From Setophaga petechia (lineage: Eukaryota; Chordata; Aves; Passeriformes; Parulidae): a DNA stretch of 64,000 bases. The notes under the pieces were generated by a model, which made no database searches, had not been told where the DNA came from, and saw nothing but the letters and a program-made list of their open reading frames with translations. The DNA lies in NCBI GenBank assembly GCA_024362935.1, contig JANCRA010000167.1, positions 124,001 through 188,000 of the forward strand, given 5' to 3'. Positions 24,160 to 35,300 of the stretch are shown here, piece after piece (within the stretch, counting starts at the first letter, position 1; every line of letters begins with the position of its first letter). The position numbers and the translations under genes are program-made.

Positions 24160-25029
24160 CTAGGGAGATGCTTCCTGAAATTCCTTGTTGACAAAGTAGT
24201 AACAAATGGCATCCAGGCAGCAGTTTGTGTTGGCGAGGATGGAGGCGAAGTGCACGAAGTTGTTGATGCTCTGTATTGCCGAGCAGTCGGAGCTGACGGA
24301 GTCCAGGACGAAGCGGAGGAGATGCCCGAGATAAAGAGGCAAAAAGCAGATGATGAACACAGCCATGTTTGCAGACACAATGTAGACAGCTTTCCTGGTC
24401 AGCATTTCATTGCAACAGTTGTCAGTCTTCTTCCTCCTGAGCTCTGCAATGATTTGTATGGAGCAGAAACTCAAGATGAGCAGCGGTATGAAAAATCCTG
24501 TAATAATGGTACACAGTGTGATCACCGAGGGTGTCACAGAAGATTTTTCAAAGCAAAAATCATCTTCTCTTCGGTCCTCAAAGCTTTTAATGAGAGAAGT
24601 CTCACAGATGATGACTATCCAGAGGACTCCAGAGGCAAAAGCTGCCTTCAGTGGCGACCTGAGTGCCTTGGATCTCAAAGGGTACTTGATTGCAAGGTAC
24701 CTGTCAGCAGCAATGAGGGTGATGATGCCGATGCTCATGAAGCGGTTTGTGAAATAGCCACCTTCCAGAACCAGGCACCAGCCATCCACCTTCAGCTGCT
24801 GGAACTGGGACAGAGTTTTGAATGGCAAGGTGAAGAGCAGCAAGCAGTCAGCCACAGCTAGGTTGACCATGTACACTCTGGTTTCTGTCCATTTGCCAAG
24901 TTTCTTACAGAACACCCACAGCACCAACACATTCAGCACAATGCCCAAAACCAAAACTGGGATGTAAACACACAGCTGGAAAACTGAAAATATTTCATAA
25001 GCTGTGATATTGCACCTGCTGTGGTTCAT
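24160..25029 (-). CDS. GPR35-like G protein-coupled receptor, gene 1
   Basis: Plasma-membrane class A receptor of the GPR35/GPR55 group. GPR35 in mammals responds to acidic metabolites such as kynurenate and couples to Gi/G12-13. The 289-residue frame has seven hydrophobic segments. Sequons at Asn2 and Asn7 precede TM1 (about 16-40). WTET sits in ICL1 (47-50), Cys85 and Cys159 can form the TM3-ECL2 disulfide, DRY is 109-111, CFLP is in TM6 (228-231) and Asp273 is in the TM7 LDAICYY motif. Arg96, at position 3.36 by counting back from DRY, is kept as in human GPR35. The ATG has A at -3, and a splice acceptor (TTTGCTTTTGCAG) ends 26 nt upstream, so the coding part is one exon. The C-tail is only about 10 residues. 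It is the last of three tandem minus-strand paralogues and closest to GPR35 proper. Confidence 0.93.
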   Translation of the reverse strand: MNHSRCNITAYEIFSVFQLCVYIPVLVLGIVLNVLVLWVFCKKLGKWTETRVYMVNLAVADCLLLFTLPFKTLSQFQQLKVDGWCLVLEGGYFTNRFMSIGIITLIAADRYLAIKYPLRSKALRSPLKAAFASGVLWIVIICETSLIKSFEDRREDDFCFEKSSVTPSVITLCTIITGFFIPLLILSFCSIQIIAELRRKKTDNCCNEMLTRKAVYIVSANMAVFIICFLPLYLGHLLRFVLDSVSSDCSAIQSINNFVHFASILANTNCCLDAICYYFVNKEFQEASP

Positions 25030-25731
25030 TTTGGGAGTATCAAAACGTACAGTTCCTGCAAAAGCAAATTAAGCCTTTTACAAGGGAGGTTCTGGACTGA
25101 ATCAGTGATTAATTCTAATTGAGAGAGTTCGGGGCTTTGCCACCTTTTGCCTGATGTAGGGTACCTAGTGGGAAGAAGAGGGACAGGGACACAAGCCTAA
25201 TCAGTTGTGAAGGAGAGAAAACTTAAAATTCTCCCTGGGCCCTGTGTGAGGAAGATTACTCTTGGAGGGTTGGGAGGGAAAAGGGCTTGGGCCCCTGTTT
25301 TGGCTCAGACTTGGATCAGGCAGCAGCAGATGTCCTGCAGCAGGGAGTGATGCGAGCCATTGCAAACATTTGATAGTGGGAAGGGGATCTTTAAACCCAG
25401 CTCTCATCCTTTCCCTTATAGCAGGGCTCAGTGGAAACCAGCCAGTGACCTCACAGCTTAAAATGTCCCAGATGTGCAGCAGAAGGACAGCTGTCCTTTC
25501 CCTCAGTCCTGAGAGGTCTCTGCGTCACTTCTCATTAGTGACTCGAGCAATTATTAATGTATCTCTTATTAGTGTATCTCTTACTGGTTTCAGCTGCCTT
25601 CAAATTCTGTACTCAGAGGGCTGCACTGAGAATCGGAGTGCTGGGTCTGCTCGCTGCTTTTCAAGGATTGTCAAAGCTGCTCTTTATCTCAAAAGCATTA
25701 CAGCCACTGTCCCAAGACAAAACAAACTCAC

Positions 25732-25800
25732 CTATGCCATGGCAGGAATGTGATGTGGAAGAGGTGAGCTGTGTTTGGTTTAGCAGGTGGTTTTATCACC
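25732..25800 (-). promoter_or_regulatory. Candidate 5' exon end and TATA-like box for gene 1
   Basis: On the minus strand GGCATAG is followed by a consensus donor, GTGAGT, with the exon ending at 25,732. Joining it to the acceptor at 25,056-25,058 would give a 676-bp intron in the 5' UTR. A GATAAAAC motif at about 25,791-25,798 could be a TATA box, making a very short first exon. Inferred from signals only. Confidence 0.3.
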
Positions 25801-28800
25801 TTGGATCTAAGGGTAATATTGCTGTTGGCCCTCCAGCTTTGGAGGAGTTAATGCAGAAGCACATTCCACGTACAACTGTTCATGGACAGAAAAAACCCAA
25901 GATGTCTGACTGTCTTTGGGCTTTCCCTGCAGGGGGAACGTGGCTCCACGGGGGAAGGTCCGTGGGTCTCAAAAGCATCCCCAGCGAGCAAACCGTAAGG
26001 CAGTGCTGCAGCATTTATGTGCATCTGTGGGTCTTGGTTAGCTTTGAAAATCATGCAGCAGAGGAATCCCGCCAGGACAGCTCTGAAGAGGTGAGGGAAT
26101 GTGGTACAGCAGACACCTGCAGCAGCTCTGTCCTCTGGACATGAGAAATGCATTACGAGCCCATAAGATAAAAGGGAAGATCGTCACAGGGAGACCTAGA
26201 AAAGATCTAGCAAAGGCTGAGACAGCCTTCAAGCACCCCAAAACGTGTCAGATGGGCTCAGTATCAATATGAACATTTGAAAATATATTGGCTCCAGCCC
26301 TCTCTTTCTCCATCTCTATTCTGGTGTCCCACCACTACTGGGGAAAGGCGAAGCCTTGCAGAATTCAAATAACCGTGTCAGTAAATAGCCAGGAGAAATT
26401 ACCTGTTCTCTTGCTGTCCTTGGAGAGAGTGAGTTCCTCCAGCCCAGCTGTGGAGTGCTGTGCAGGCAGGACGAGCAGTGCTCCTTGCACATGACCAGTG
26501 AGGTGTCCTGTGATCACAATTTCTGGTGGCTGTGAGAGCAGCAATGCTGGCCGAGAAAGCACCCGCAGTGCTCCTGAACAAAGGGCAGAGCTTCCTCTGT
26601 CATCACCATTGGTGTGGCTTGTACCACCTCCTTCTGACTGAGGAGCCTACAATAGGGAGGTGAAAGGCTTGTCTGTCCTGCATCCCTGCAGCAGGTCCTC
26701 TGGAGGTGGAATAGCTTTGGTTTTTTCCTTTGCTTCACCTTCCATTGCCTGATGTCTCACTGGGCAATGCCTGTTGACCCTCCTCGCCCAACAGACTGCT
26801 TGGAGGGGACCCATTGCCCTGGAATGTCCTGAGCTCTTCTCTCTGCCTTCCAGAGTGCCACCCCTGCTGGGATTGGAGCAGGAGTGGCTTCTGCTGTCAC
26901 ACTGCCTGAGCCCTGGGACAGAACAGCCCCAACAGCCCTGCAGCTGTTGGAGAGGTGAGGGCAGTGGTTTGCATGCAGTTTTGTGATTATTATAAAGTGT
27001 TTCACTCTGAATCATAGTAGCTCTCTTGTCTTCCATAGCTCTTCTCAGCCAGCAATTCTGAGAAAACGTGGCACCGTGACCCTGTGACCTGCTGGCTCTG
27101 TGACTGCTCAGTGGTTGCAGGTGCCTGTGTCCCAGGGGTGCTCTTGGGCTCCCCACGAGAGCCTATTTACCAGAAAAGCTCAGACAAGTTGATCAATGAG
27201 CTTAAAGATGCTGATATTAGCACCTTGAATTGCTGTCTTGGGCAAACGTATTTCCCCTTTCCACTTTGCTCTAAGGTCACATTAGAACAGCTTCTGGGGT
27301 ATTTCTGCATTGTCTGTCTGCACATCACAAGCCAGCTCTTGAAAATAATTCCATGCCAGCGTACAGTCACAATATATTACAAACTTCTAAAGTTCCAGGG
27401 ATTGCTTTTGCCTTTCTTGGGGCTGCTCCTTGGTGGATGCTTACAGCTAGTTACTGGCACATTAGTGTGCCCAGCTCATTGATCCCCAGCCAACAACATT
27501 TTTATGTCATGGTCCTTGTTGGTACTTTAATCTTCAAAGTCATCCAGCTTCTGGACTGTGATAGCCTCATCACTGTCTAGAAAACTTTGCATCCTACCCA
27601 AGTGCTGTTCACAGTCTCCTCTTGTCTGTTTCCAGGAAATCACTAGCGGTATAAATCATGAGCAGTCAAAACCATTCCTGGAGGGGCTCAACTCATAGAA
27701 CCCCTCCAGTGTGATCCACAGCTTGGTGCTGTGGTTGCCAGATGAGGATCTCATCAGCCCAGTGAGGTGTCAAGACATGGAGCAGCCATGTCACTAGGCA
27801 CAAAGCACCTGGCTGTGAGCAGCAGGTTCACCAGCATGTGTCAAAGCAAACTCAACACCAGCTACCAGCAGGCAAAGCTAGGATAAAGGGATGTCTGCAG
27901 AGAACTTACATGGCTCCTGCTGAGGCTCTTGGGTCTGTGTCTGATTCCTGGCCACGGCAGCATCAGGATCCCCATCCCTCTCTGCACTCTGTTTCTCTGT
28001 CAGCCACCATCATCTGCAGCTGCTTGGGGTCCCCTCCTTCCACGCAGTCACAGGTTTTATCCCCCCTGCCACGGGCCACTGACGCTCACTTGGTATTTCC
28101 CCTGCCTCTGCAGCTCCCGGGCTGTCTCAGTCCTGTGAGTGCTGTCCCCGTGTGGCGCAGAGGAGGTGACACTTGTGCTGTGTCCCTGCTGGCAGCTCTC
28201 GGGCAGGGTATTCCAGGGCCCAGCAGCACTGCAGAGCACTGGTGCCTGTCCCCAAAGAACCTTGCACTGACACCAGCATCCACCACACTGTGCCTGGAAA
28301 AGCGATTTTCTTAATGAAAGTAACCAGTGGGACAAAATATTCCTGTAAGGTGAAGAACCACTGACAGGTATGGCTTGCTGTCTGACACATTGATGGGCTC
28401 CTGCCTCCTCTCCCTGCTGGGGAAAATCCCCATTTCCCCTGCATTGCTGTGTCCTGCTGGCTGCAGCTGCAGGGGCAGAGGCTCTGGCAGGATGGGAGGG
28501 GTGCTGGTACCATCTCCACACCCGGGGAGGGACACAGGGCTCTGGCTGCCCTGCAGTGCCTCTGCCCCACAGGGCTGCTTTCCTGCCTTTCTCACGGCCA
28601 GAGGGGATGGTGCAACAGCAGATCTTGACCAAAAGAGAACTGTAGGGTTGAGAGCAGAACATGTCAGTCTTATTTTTAGCACATCAAATGGTGGTTTGAG
28701 GCCAAGTTCAGCAATCCCACACAATGACCAGCCCTGGCTGTTGGGGCTGTTTCCTCTTTCCCCTTCCCCAGCACTGCACGGAATTGCCTGTGGCAGGAAA

Positions 28801-28838
28801 CGCTGTCCTGTGCTGCAACCCTCCCCATGCTCCTGCAC
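25801..28838. other. Spacer between receptor gene 1 and the next LTR
   Basis: No exon or repeat recognised. A 9-bp inverted repeat (CTGGAGGGG/CCCCTCCAG) lies at 27,678-27,709. Confidence 0.4.
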
Positions 28839-29285
28839 TGATGCCTTTTGGGGCTACCTAAAAACAGAGGCCAGACAGAATTAAGGGAATAAAAAGCAGT
28901 TCTATTTATGGAAGGGCCTTCAGGTACATTTTGGGCAGATGAAGCCCCCCAGAGCTACATCCAAAAATGGATGATGGGTCACAGGTTTTCATACTTTTAT
29001 AAATTTGCTCCATTTGCATATTGGGGGTCAATCTGCCAATTCCAGCTTCAGGTAATGAAGCCATGTACCCCAAATTTGCTTCCCCCAACTCACTTTTATT
29101 TTACATCTCTCAGGGCCTGAGGCAGTGAGATATCCTTGATTGCCAGGCCTGGAGAGGAATTGTTGTGCCTGCCCAAAATGGGAAAGCAGCAGCTCACACT
29201 GAATATGGAGTCTGGATTATACACTAAAGAACTGCAGGATTACAAATACTTGAAAAAAACCAAAAGCTAAAGTTCTAAGGCATCA
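28839..29285. mobile_element. Solo LTR, family G, copy 1
   Basis: Runs from TGATGCCTT to its inverted match AAGGCATCA. It aligns with 60,490-60,919 through shared blocks such as CCAATTCCAGCTTCAGGTAATGAAG and the closing CTAAGGCATCAG. It has no coding content. The target duplication is unclear. Confidence 0.75.
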
Positions 29286-31635
29286 GCAGCACCAGGGACC
29301 AGCTGAGGATCTGTGCCCCCACACTGGGCAGGGCATGGAAAAGCCTGTGCTTCCCAAGAGCCTGATGCTGCTCCAGGGCTTGTGGAGTTCCCTGGAGGCT
29401 GCTGGGCTGCACTCTCCCCTGGAACAGCTGTGCTGTGCCAAGGAAGCAAAATCAGAGATGCCTCTAGCACTGAAAGCAGCACCCAGCCCACAGGTCCCCA
29501 GTATTGTCCTTCAGACCCCTGGAGCTCAAACCTCTGGTAAGAACTCAGCTCTCAGGCCTGCCCAAATGCCACCAAACAGCAAAATACTGTCTAATGCCAG
29601 CCCCTGCCTTCCATGCATAGGAGGGCCAAAAATGTTATATTGGTGGCTACTTACTCACTCACTCACTCACCCACATGAAAGCAGATTATTTTTGCAGATT
29701 CATAAAAGCAAGATTCTGATTTTTTTTGTAGGCTTTTCCCTCTGTTGTTTGTTGTTTTGTTTTTTTTTTTTTTTTTTCTCACAAACCTGAAGTGGAAACC
29801 ATTACTAGCATTCTTTTCTTTTAAGGGACAGGAAAGTTACATCTTGCAGAAATGTTGGTAAAATGAAGTGGTTCAACCTTGCTGTTTGGGGCAGCTGATG
29901 GACTCTGGCAGCTGTGGCTGGTCCCCACTGCCATTTCCCAGACTCTTGTGCTAGGAAATGGAAAAGATTTGGGGTTAAGGATGTCGCCATCCTCCTGGAT
30001 TGCTATTGCAGTGCTGGATGGAGGCCAGCAGTTTGTTGTGGCCTGGGGTCTGATAATTCATCTGTTCCATTTACTGGGAGCACTCAGGGAGCTGAGGCTT
30101 TGTTCAGACTAAAGCAGGATGCCAGAAATCCATCCTAAACTTGACATTTAAACCAGATAATAATTTTTGTCCAAGGTAGAACATATATCTTCAGATAATC
30201 AGAAAGTTCCTTGCTTCTTTGGGTTTCACTGTTAAATATCCTGCTGGAAGGCAGATCTTATATCTCAGTAGCAAAGGCTTTTCCCCCAGTCTCCAGTATA
30301 GGTTTAGCATTAAGAGTAGAGGACTCTGATGCATAATGGTAATAAATGAATATTTATTTATAGATATGTTACTATGACACATCTTTATTTTCACTTGCAA
30401 AAGTATGGATTTTTTTTTCATAGTATTCAGTGGAAACAGCAAAAAAATCTTAATGATGACAGAGATTGTGAAGTCAACTAATTTCCCCTTTACAGTGAGA
30501 AAAAGGATCACTTATGAGACCTATATGTGAGGCCACATGTATAAAAAGCATTGCTGTTCTGTATTTCAGAGTAGATAACCTATTTGGAGCCCACTGGAAA
30601 TTGAACAAGTTCTCCAAGTTAACTGGGAGAAAACAGGAGCATGACCAAATCTGCAAAAATAAGCAAGTTGTTTGTTTTCTGGATTAACAGTAGGTTGATA
30701 TGAATCTTTTCTCTCTTTTTTCAACATAATAAAAAAAATCATAATAATCTTTTTGGAACAGGTATTCATTATAAGCAATGAGATCCAAGATCTCAGAAGG
30801 GAATCCTAGGTCCAAACATGTTTTTGAAGTTCCTCAGTGCTGTTCCTGAAGTAGCAGTTTTTCCTTGCTGAACACCACTTGCCTGGCTTGTAAGAGATGT
30901 CTGTCCAGAAGCCTCTTGCTTTGTGGGGGTAGTTAATTGCAGCATATTTGTTGATGGGTGACAACACTCACACGTGTCCTTAAGCAATAGATGGTTGATA
31001 AGATCAGGCACTATTTGTCTCCCATATCTTTTCCTATCTTTGAGAAGATAATTTAGAAGGCAGAACGAGGACTAAACAGTGTGCAATGGTTAAACTGGTC
31101 ACATACACACACAGGCTACTTGCTCTGCTTGCAGTGAAATACCAGTAATGCCAGAGCATTAGAAAATACACCAGTGAAGAAAACTGGGACTGCAGTTATC
31201 AGCTGAATGACCTGAGTAGTTTCATCTGTTCTTGTGACACCATTGCTCACTGCAGCTTCTGCTGTGTTGTCTGCCCAAGCACTGACACAAAGCAGGTGGA
31301 TCTAATGTCTGGATGTGGGACACTTTCCGTGCTGGGAACAGTCCTTTGTGTGTTTAGTTCAGCAAGGTCTAGTCAGTGGTTTCAGACTGTGGTCTGAACC
31401 AGTGTCACTACTGTGTGGTGACAGACTCATAGGGGAACTATATGTCAGTTGTCACTAAGGAAGTTAACTGCTTTTAAGTTTACATCAGCAGAATATGAGC
31501 TTGCAGTCCCAGGAGGAAATATTTAGAGGTTTACAAGTCAGAAGACACTGAAAGTGAAGGACCATGAAGCCAACCAAGCCAAGCTGTCACCAGGAGGCGC
31601 CTGGAGCAGTGATGCAATATTGTGAGCCTTTTGGG
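29286..31635. other. Spacer
   Basis: No recognisable gene. It contains an ACTC microsatellite (about 29,652-29,671) and a poly-T tract (about 29,757-29,778). Confidence 0.4.
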
Positions 31636-31639
31636 GGTC

Positions 31640-32215
31640 TCAGTAGCCGGCGTTGGCCCGGGACCTCTATCCCAGGAAAGGACAGAGCCCCGCAGTCCAG
31701 CCCGCTTGGACCCGAAACCACGGGGAGCATTCCAGCTAGCAGAGTGATAACAGCTCTGGATAGTGATAACAGCTCTGGGATCTCAGCTCTTTAGGGTTTA
31801 GCTGCTTCCCCGGGCATGGCTCAGGCAGATGGAGAGAGGAGAAGGAGACGCCGGCAGTTCCACTGGAGATGGTTCATTCAGGAGAGCATGAAAGGTCCGG
31901 AGCAATTCTTCTTCCAACTTAATGGGGTACAGTAAGCTACATTTATACCTTTGGCCAGGCTCCAAACTGGACCAATGGACACAGGTTAAAGGGTTTACAA
32001 GTGACCAATAGAAGGGTCAATAGGGTTTTTTCCTTATAAGGGTACAAATATACGTTGTGAGTCCAGGGTTAGGAACATGTATCTGTTGTTGTATCAGCAT
32101 TTCTATTGTTACAGCCTCCACGGTGCCTTAGCAAGGCTTGTGTCATTTACTACAATGCAAGACAGTAGTCAGAGCTGGAGTCAAGTCACTGAGGACAGCA
32201 GCACAAAATTCAAGT
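31640..32215. mobile_element. Probable ERV LTR downstream of gene 2
   Basis: The region from about GGGGGTCTCAGTAGCCGGCG to ATGCAAGACAGTAGTCAGAG reads like a songbird ERV LTR and includes a short duplicated GTGATAACAGCTCTGG. It lies 150 bp beyond the 3' end of receptor gene 2. One copy only in the window. Edges are uncertain. Confidence 0.35.
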
Positions 32216-32365
32216 TAACATCAGACTCTTAGGAGGGTTTTGCCCCTTTTTGTCCATATTCCTATGCCTGCAATGATTGCAAACACTGTATGTGGCTCCA
32301 TTGCCTGTGCCTCAAAACTTGAGCAGCTTTGTGGCACTCAACACCTACCATGCACTACACCTTGT

Positions 32366-33307
32366 TCATACCATCGTTTGATCTGTGGGTGGCTGTGATT
32401 CCTCGCTTTGGTTCATCTTGGACCTGATAAATATACACTTCGGGAACATAGAAGAAAACTCTGGAAATTCCTTGGCTGCAAAATAATAGCAAAATGCATC
32501 CAGACAGCAGTTACAATTTGCTAAGCATGCAGAGACCTTAATATAGATTATAACTCCTGGCATCAGAGAACAAGCTCCAGCAGTTTCCACTACATACCGC
32601 AAGATCATTGAGGTGTGGAAAGGTAAGAAACAGATAACAAACACACACAAATTCACAGAAACTATCTGCACAGCCTTCTGGAATAATTTTGTCTCATGAG
32701 GACCTGTGGCCATCTTCTTTTTTAGACATCTGATGACTTGTACTGAGCAAAACATCACAATCCCCAGGGGAATAAAATACCCACAGATGCTGTAGAATAA
32801 AGAGGAATATTTAGGTAGAAGAGATTGTTTCTGAAAGCAAAAACCTTCCTGGTTACTGCGATATGTGCGATACAAAATGGAATAAGTTATCATTGCTATC
32901 CACAGAAAGCCACAGACAGAAGCTGACTTGAGTGGGGATCGAAGGACCTTTGCTTTTAGAGGGAACTTGATTGCAAGGTATCGATCAATCGCAATCAGGG
33001 TGATGATAAAGACGCTCATAGGCATGTTTGTAAAATAGATGTTTTGTATGGTTAAACACAGCCGGTCGATGGGATGCGTGTACTCGGTAAAATACAGAAT
33101 GAAAGGCAGGGTGAAGAGCAGGGAAGTGTCTGCCACGATGAGGTTGATCATGTACACCTTGGTCTCGGTCCACCTCTTGATTTTGCAGCAGAAGACCCAG
33201 AAGGCAATTGCGTTCAGTGGGATCCCCAGAGCGAGCACGGGGATGTACAGAACCAGCTGAAACACCACAGTGCTGCCTTGTGGACCTCTGTTAGTGCAGT
33301 TCTCCAT
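32366..33307 (-). CDS. GPR35-like G protein-coupled receptor, gene 2
   Basis: An intact 313-residue class A receptor of the GPR35 group. A sequon is at Asn3; TM1 is about 15-39, WTET 46-49, the disulfide pair Cys84/Cys157, DRY 108-110, CFLP 226-229, and LDAFCYYF lies in TM7 with Asp270. The tail of about 38 residues is Ser/Glu/Gln-rich. Position 3.36 is Met95, not the Arg of gene 1, and a proline follows at 3.37, so ligand recognition has probably changed. I chose the ATG at 33,307 (ACATGG, strong context) because an upstream in-frame TTG at 33,325 overlaps the splice acceptor TTCCTTGCAG whose AG ends 12 nt before the ATG. It lies between the two other paralogues on the same strand. Function is inferred from family only. 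Confidence 0.92.
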   Translation of the reverse strand: MENCTNRGPQGSTVVFQLVLYIPVLALGIPLNAIAFWVFCCKIKRWTETKVYMINLIVADTSLLFTLPFILYFTEYTHPIDRLCLTIQNIYFTNMPMSVFIITLIAIDRYLAIKFPLKAKVLRSPLKSASVCGFLWIAMITYSILYRTYRSNQEGFCFQKQSLLPKYSSLFYSICGYFIPLGIVMFCSVQVIRCLKKKMATGPHETKLFQKAVQIVSVNLCVFVICFLPFHTSMILRYVVETAGACSLMPGVIIYIKVSACLANCNCCLDAFCYYFAAKEFPEFSSMFPKCIFIRSKMNQSEESQPPTDQTMV

Positions 33308-33639
33308 GTTGGGCTGTCTCTGCAAGGAAAGAGTGCAGGCATGAGACTGAGCTCACTGGCAGTGTCCTGCAGCTGTGCCCTCCTCTCACGGCCCTGCAGC
33401 TCCTCGTGTCCCTGCACTGCTCATGTGGGCAGCCTCAAAAACCTGAACTGGTTTTTGTTCAGTCCACAAAACTTCCGAGACCGCCCTCTCTTATTGCTGG
33501 TGCAGGGTTAAGCCTGCCTCACCATCCCTCCAGTCCTGGTATGAACAGTTTGGGTCACAGCAAAGCAGAATACTATTTTTCATTGTTACCTTCGTTCTGC
33601 TGCAGTTGTCAGAGCCACTGGCTTTAGGACAGCTCACAC

Positions 33640-33855
33640 CAGAGCTGAGCAGCATTCCCCATTTGCCCTGGGCAGCATTCCCCATTTTTCCTGGGCAGCA
33701 TTCCCCATTTGCCCTGGGGCAGCATTCCCCACTTTTCCTGGGCAGCATTCCCCATTTGCCCTGGGGCAGCATTCCCCATTTGCCCTGGGCCAGCATTCCC
33801 CAATTTTCCTGGGCAGCATTCCCCATTTTTCCTGGGCAGCATTCCCCATTCTCCC
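33640..33855. repeat. About 23-bp minisatellite, roughly 9 units
   Basis: Unit GGGCAGCATTCCCCATTTGCC with TTTCC/TTGCC variants, in the presumed 5' UTR intron of gene 2. Open frames on both strands across it are artefacts. Confidence 0.9.
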
Positions 33856-34840
33856 TCCACAGCCCTTGGTTTGCTGCTGAAGCCACCCCATGTGTTTGCT
33901 CTGGGTCTTGCCAGACGTGAGGGCTTGAGCCCTTCCAGCCCAGTGGCTTTGCTCCCAGGGGCAGTGGGAATGCTGCTGCCCGCTGCTGGGTGGATGGGTG
34001 CCTGCTGCGGGCAGGATTTGTGCCCCCAAACACAAATCCATTCCTCTGGTGAGGAGGAACAGCTCAGCAGGGGTACCAGCAGCCCTAGCAGATAACAGGC
34101 CTCCAGAGAAAGAAGGGAAAGTGAGCAAATGAGCACATCTGTCTAATCTCAGCCTTCAAAGGTAGGAAGCAAAAATTTTGGTCAGAAAACATGAATCTGA
34201 GAACTTATCTCTCCTGCTCTTCCTTTAAATATCTCAGGGCATTTGCCACCAGCAAAGAGGATGAATCAGATTTTGTCTGCAGCTCATGTAGGAAGTGTTT
34301 GCAATGAGCCAGGCACGGGAAGTGCCCAGATTCCTACAATCTCTTACCAATACCTTGCCTTCTAAGTCACCAGCTTCTAAACATCAACATGCAAATTGTA
34401 GTGAAAATAGATGATTGCATTAAGTAAGTGAACTGTTTCTAGTGTCCAAGACTGGGAGACAGATCTGGCAGAGGAAAGCACAACACCTGCCCCAGCACCA
34501 GAACTGGTGCGGCAGCACTGAACCCCAGGCGTACAGTCATTTTTAGGGTGGAATTCATGGAGGAACTGACATACAGCCGGTGTCCTGGTGCTCTTGGTCT
34601 TTCAGCCTCAGAGGTTTTGTCCTGGTGCTCTGTGGTTTCAGCCTGTTCTGCAGCTGTTCCCTGGCAGCCTGTCGTGGTCACCTTGCAGTGAAAAAGCCAC
34701 TCTGCCTGCATCTCAGTGGCCCGAGGAACAGCTGAGCCCTCTGGGCTGGATATGCCAAAGAGCCCCACACAAGCGCGGAGCTGCCGTGTGCCAGCTGTCC
34801 CCACACCTGAGGGAGCACTAATGGGACCTGCAGCGAGGGG
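33856..34840. other. Spacer in the presumed 5' intron of gene 2
   Basis: No exon or recognised repeat seen. Confidence 0.35.
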
Positions 34841-35300
34841 CAGAGACCCCCTGAGCGGGATGTGGCTGCAGAACAGAGGCAGAGCAGCGGTGGGAGCAGC
34901 AGGGAAGCCGGGCAGCGGCACTGAGTGCAGGGGAGCAGGGGGGAGAGGCGCACCCTGAGGGCCGGGCAGGGCACGGCCGCTGCTGTGGGACAGGGAAGGG
35001 CCGGCTGGCTTTACCTGCTCCGCGGGCGGGCTGCTCCTCACGCAGGCCGCGGGTGTCCCGGCAGCGACGGGATCCGTGCTGGCCGTGCTGTCACTGCTGT
35101 CCCGGGGCTGTCACAGCCCGGTAGGGCTGAGCCCAGCACTGAACTCGTGCGAACACCAGCGCTTCATTTATGCCCTGACTTCCTCGGGCTGGAGCCTTTG
35201 GTGCCCTCTGTTGTCGCGCTGCCGGCAGCTCCGAGCTCCGTCGCCGGTCCCCCCGCCCATCCCCGCCTCGCCTCACACAGCCCGGCAATTAAAATGTCAT
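34840..35300 (-). promoter_or_regulatory. CpG-rich block; candidate promoter and first exon of gene 2
   Basis: CpG density rises sharply here compared with the flanks. On the minus strand a consensus-like donor (GCGGAGCAG followed by GTAAAG) places an exon end at 35,015. Joining it to the acceptor at 33,320-33,322 gives a 1,695-bp intron. A CATAAATG motif at about 35,165-35,173 could act as a TATA box, with transcription starting near 35,135. Nothing similar stands out upstream of genes 1 and 3. Inference from sequence signals. Confidence 0.45.

Noticed and set aside
24250..24861. 203-codon plus-strand frame opposite receptor gene 1
   Set aside because: It is an antisense shadow of a well supported GPCR coding region, with no signature of its own.
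33308..33325. Earlier in-frame TTG start for receptor gene 2
   Set aside because: It overlaps a strong splice acceptor and is not an ATG. The ATG at 33,307 has a good context and aligns with the N-termini of the paralogues.
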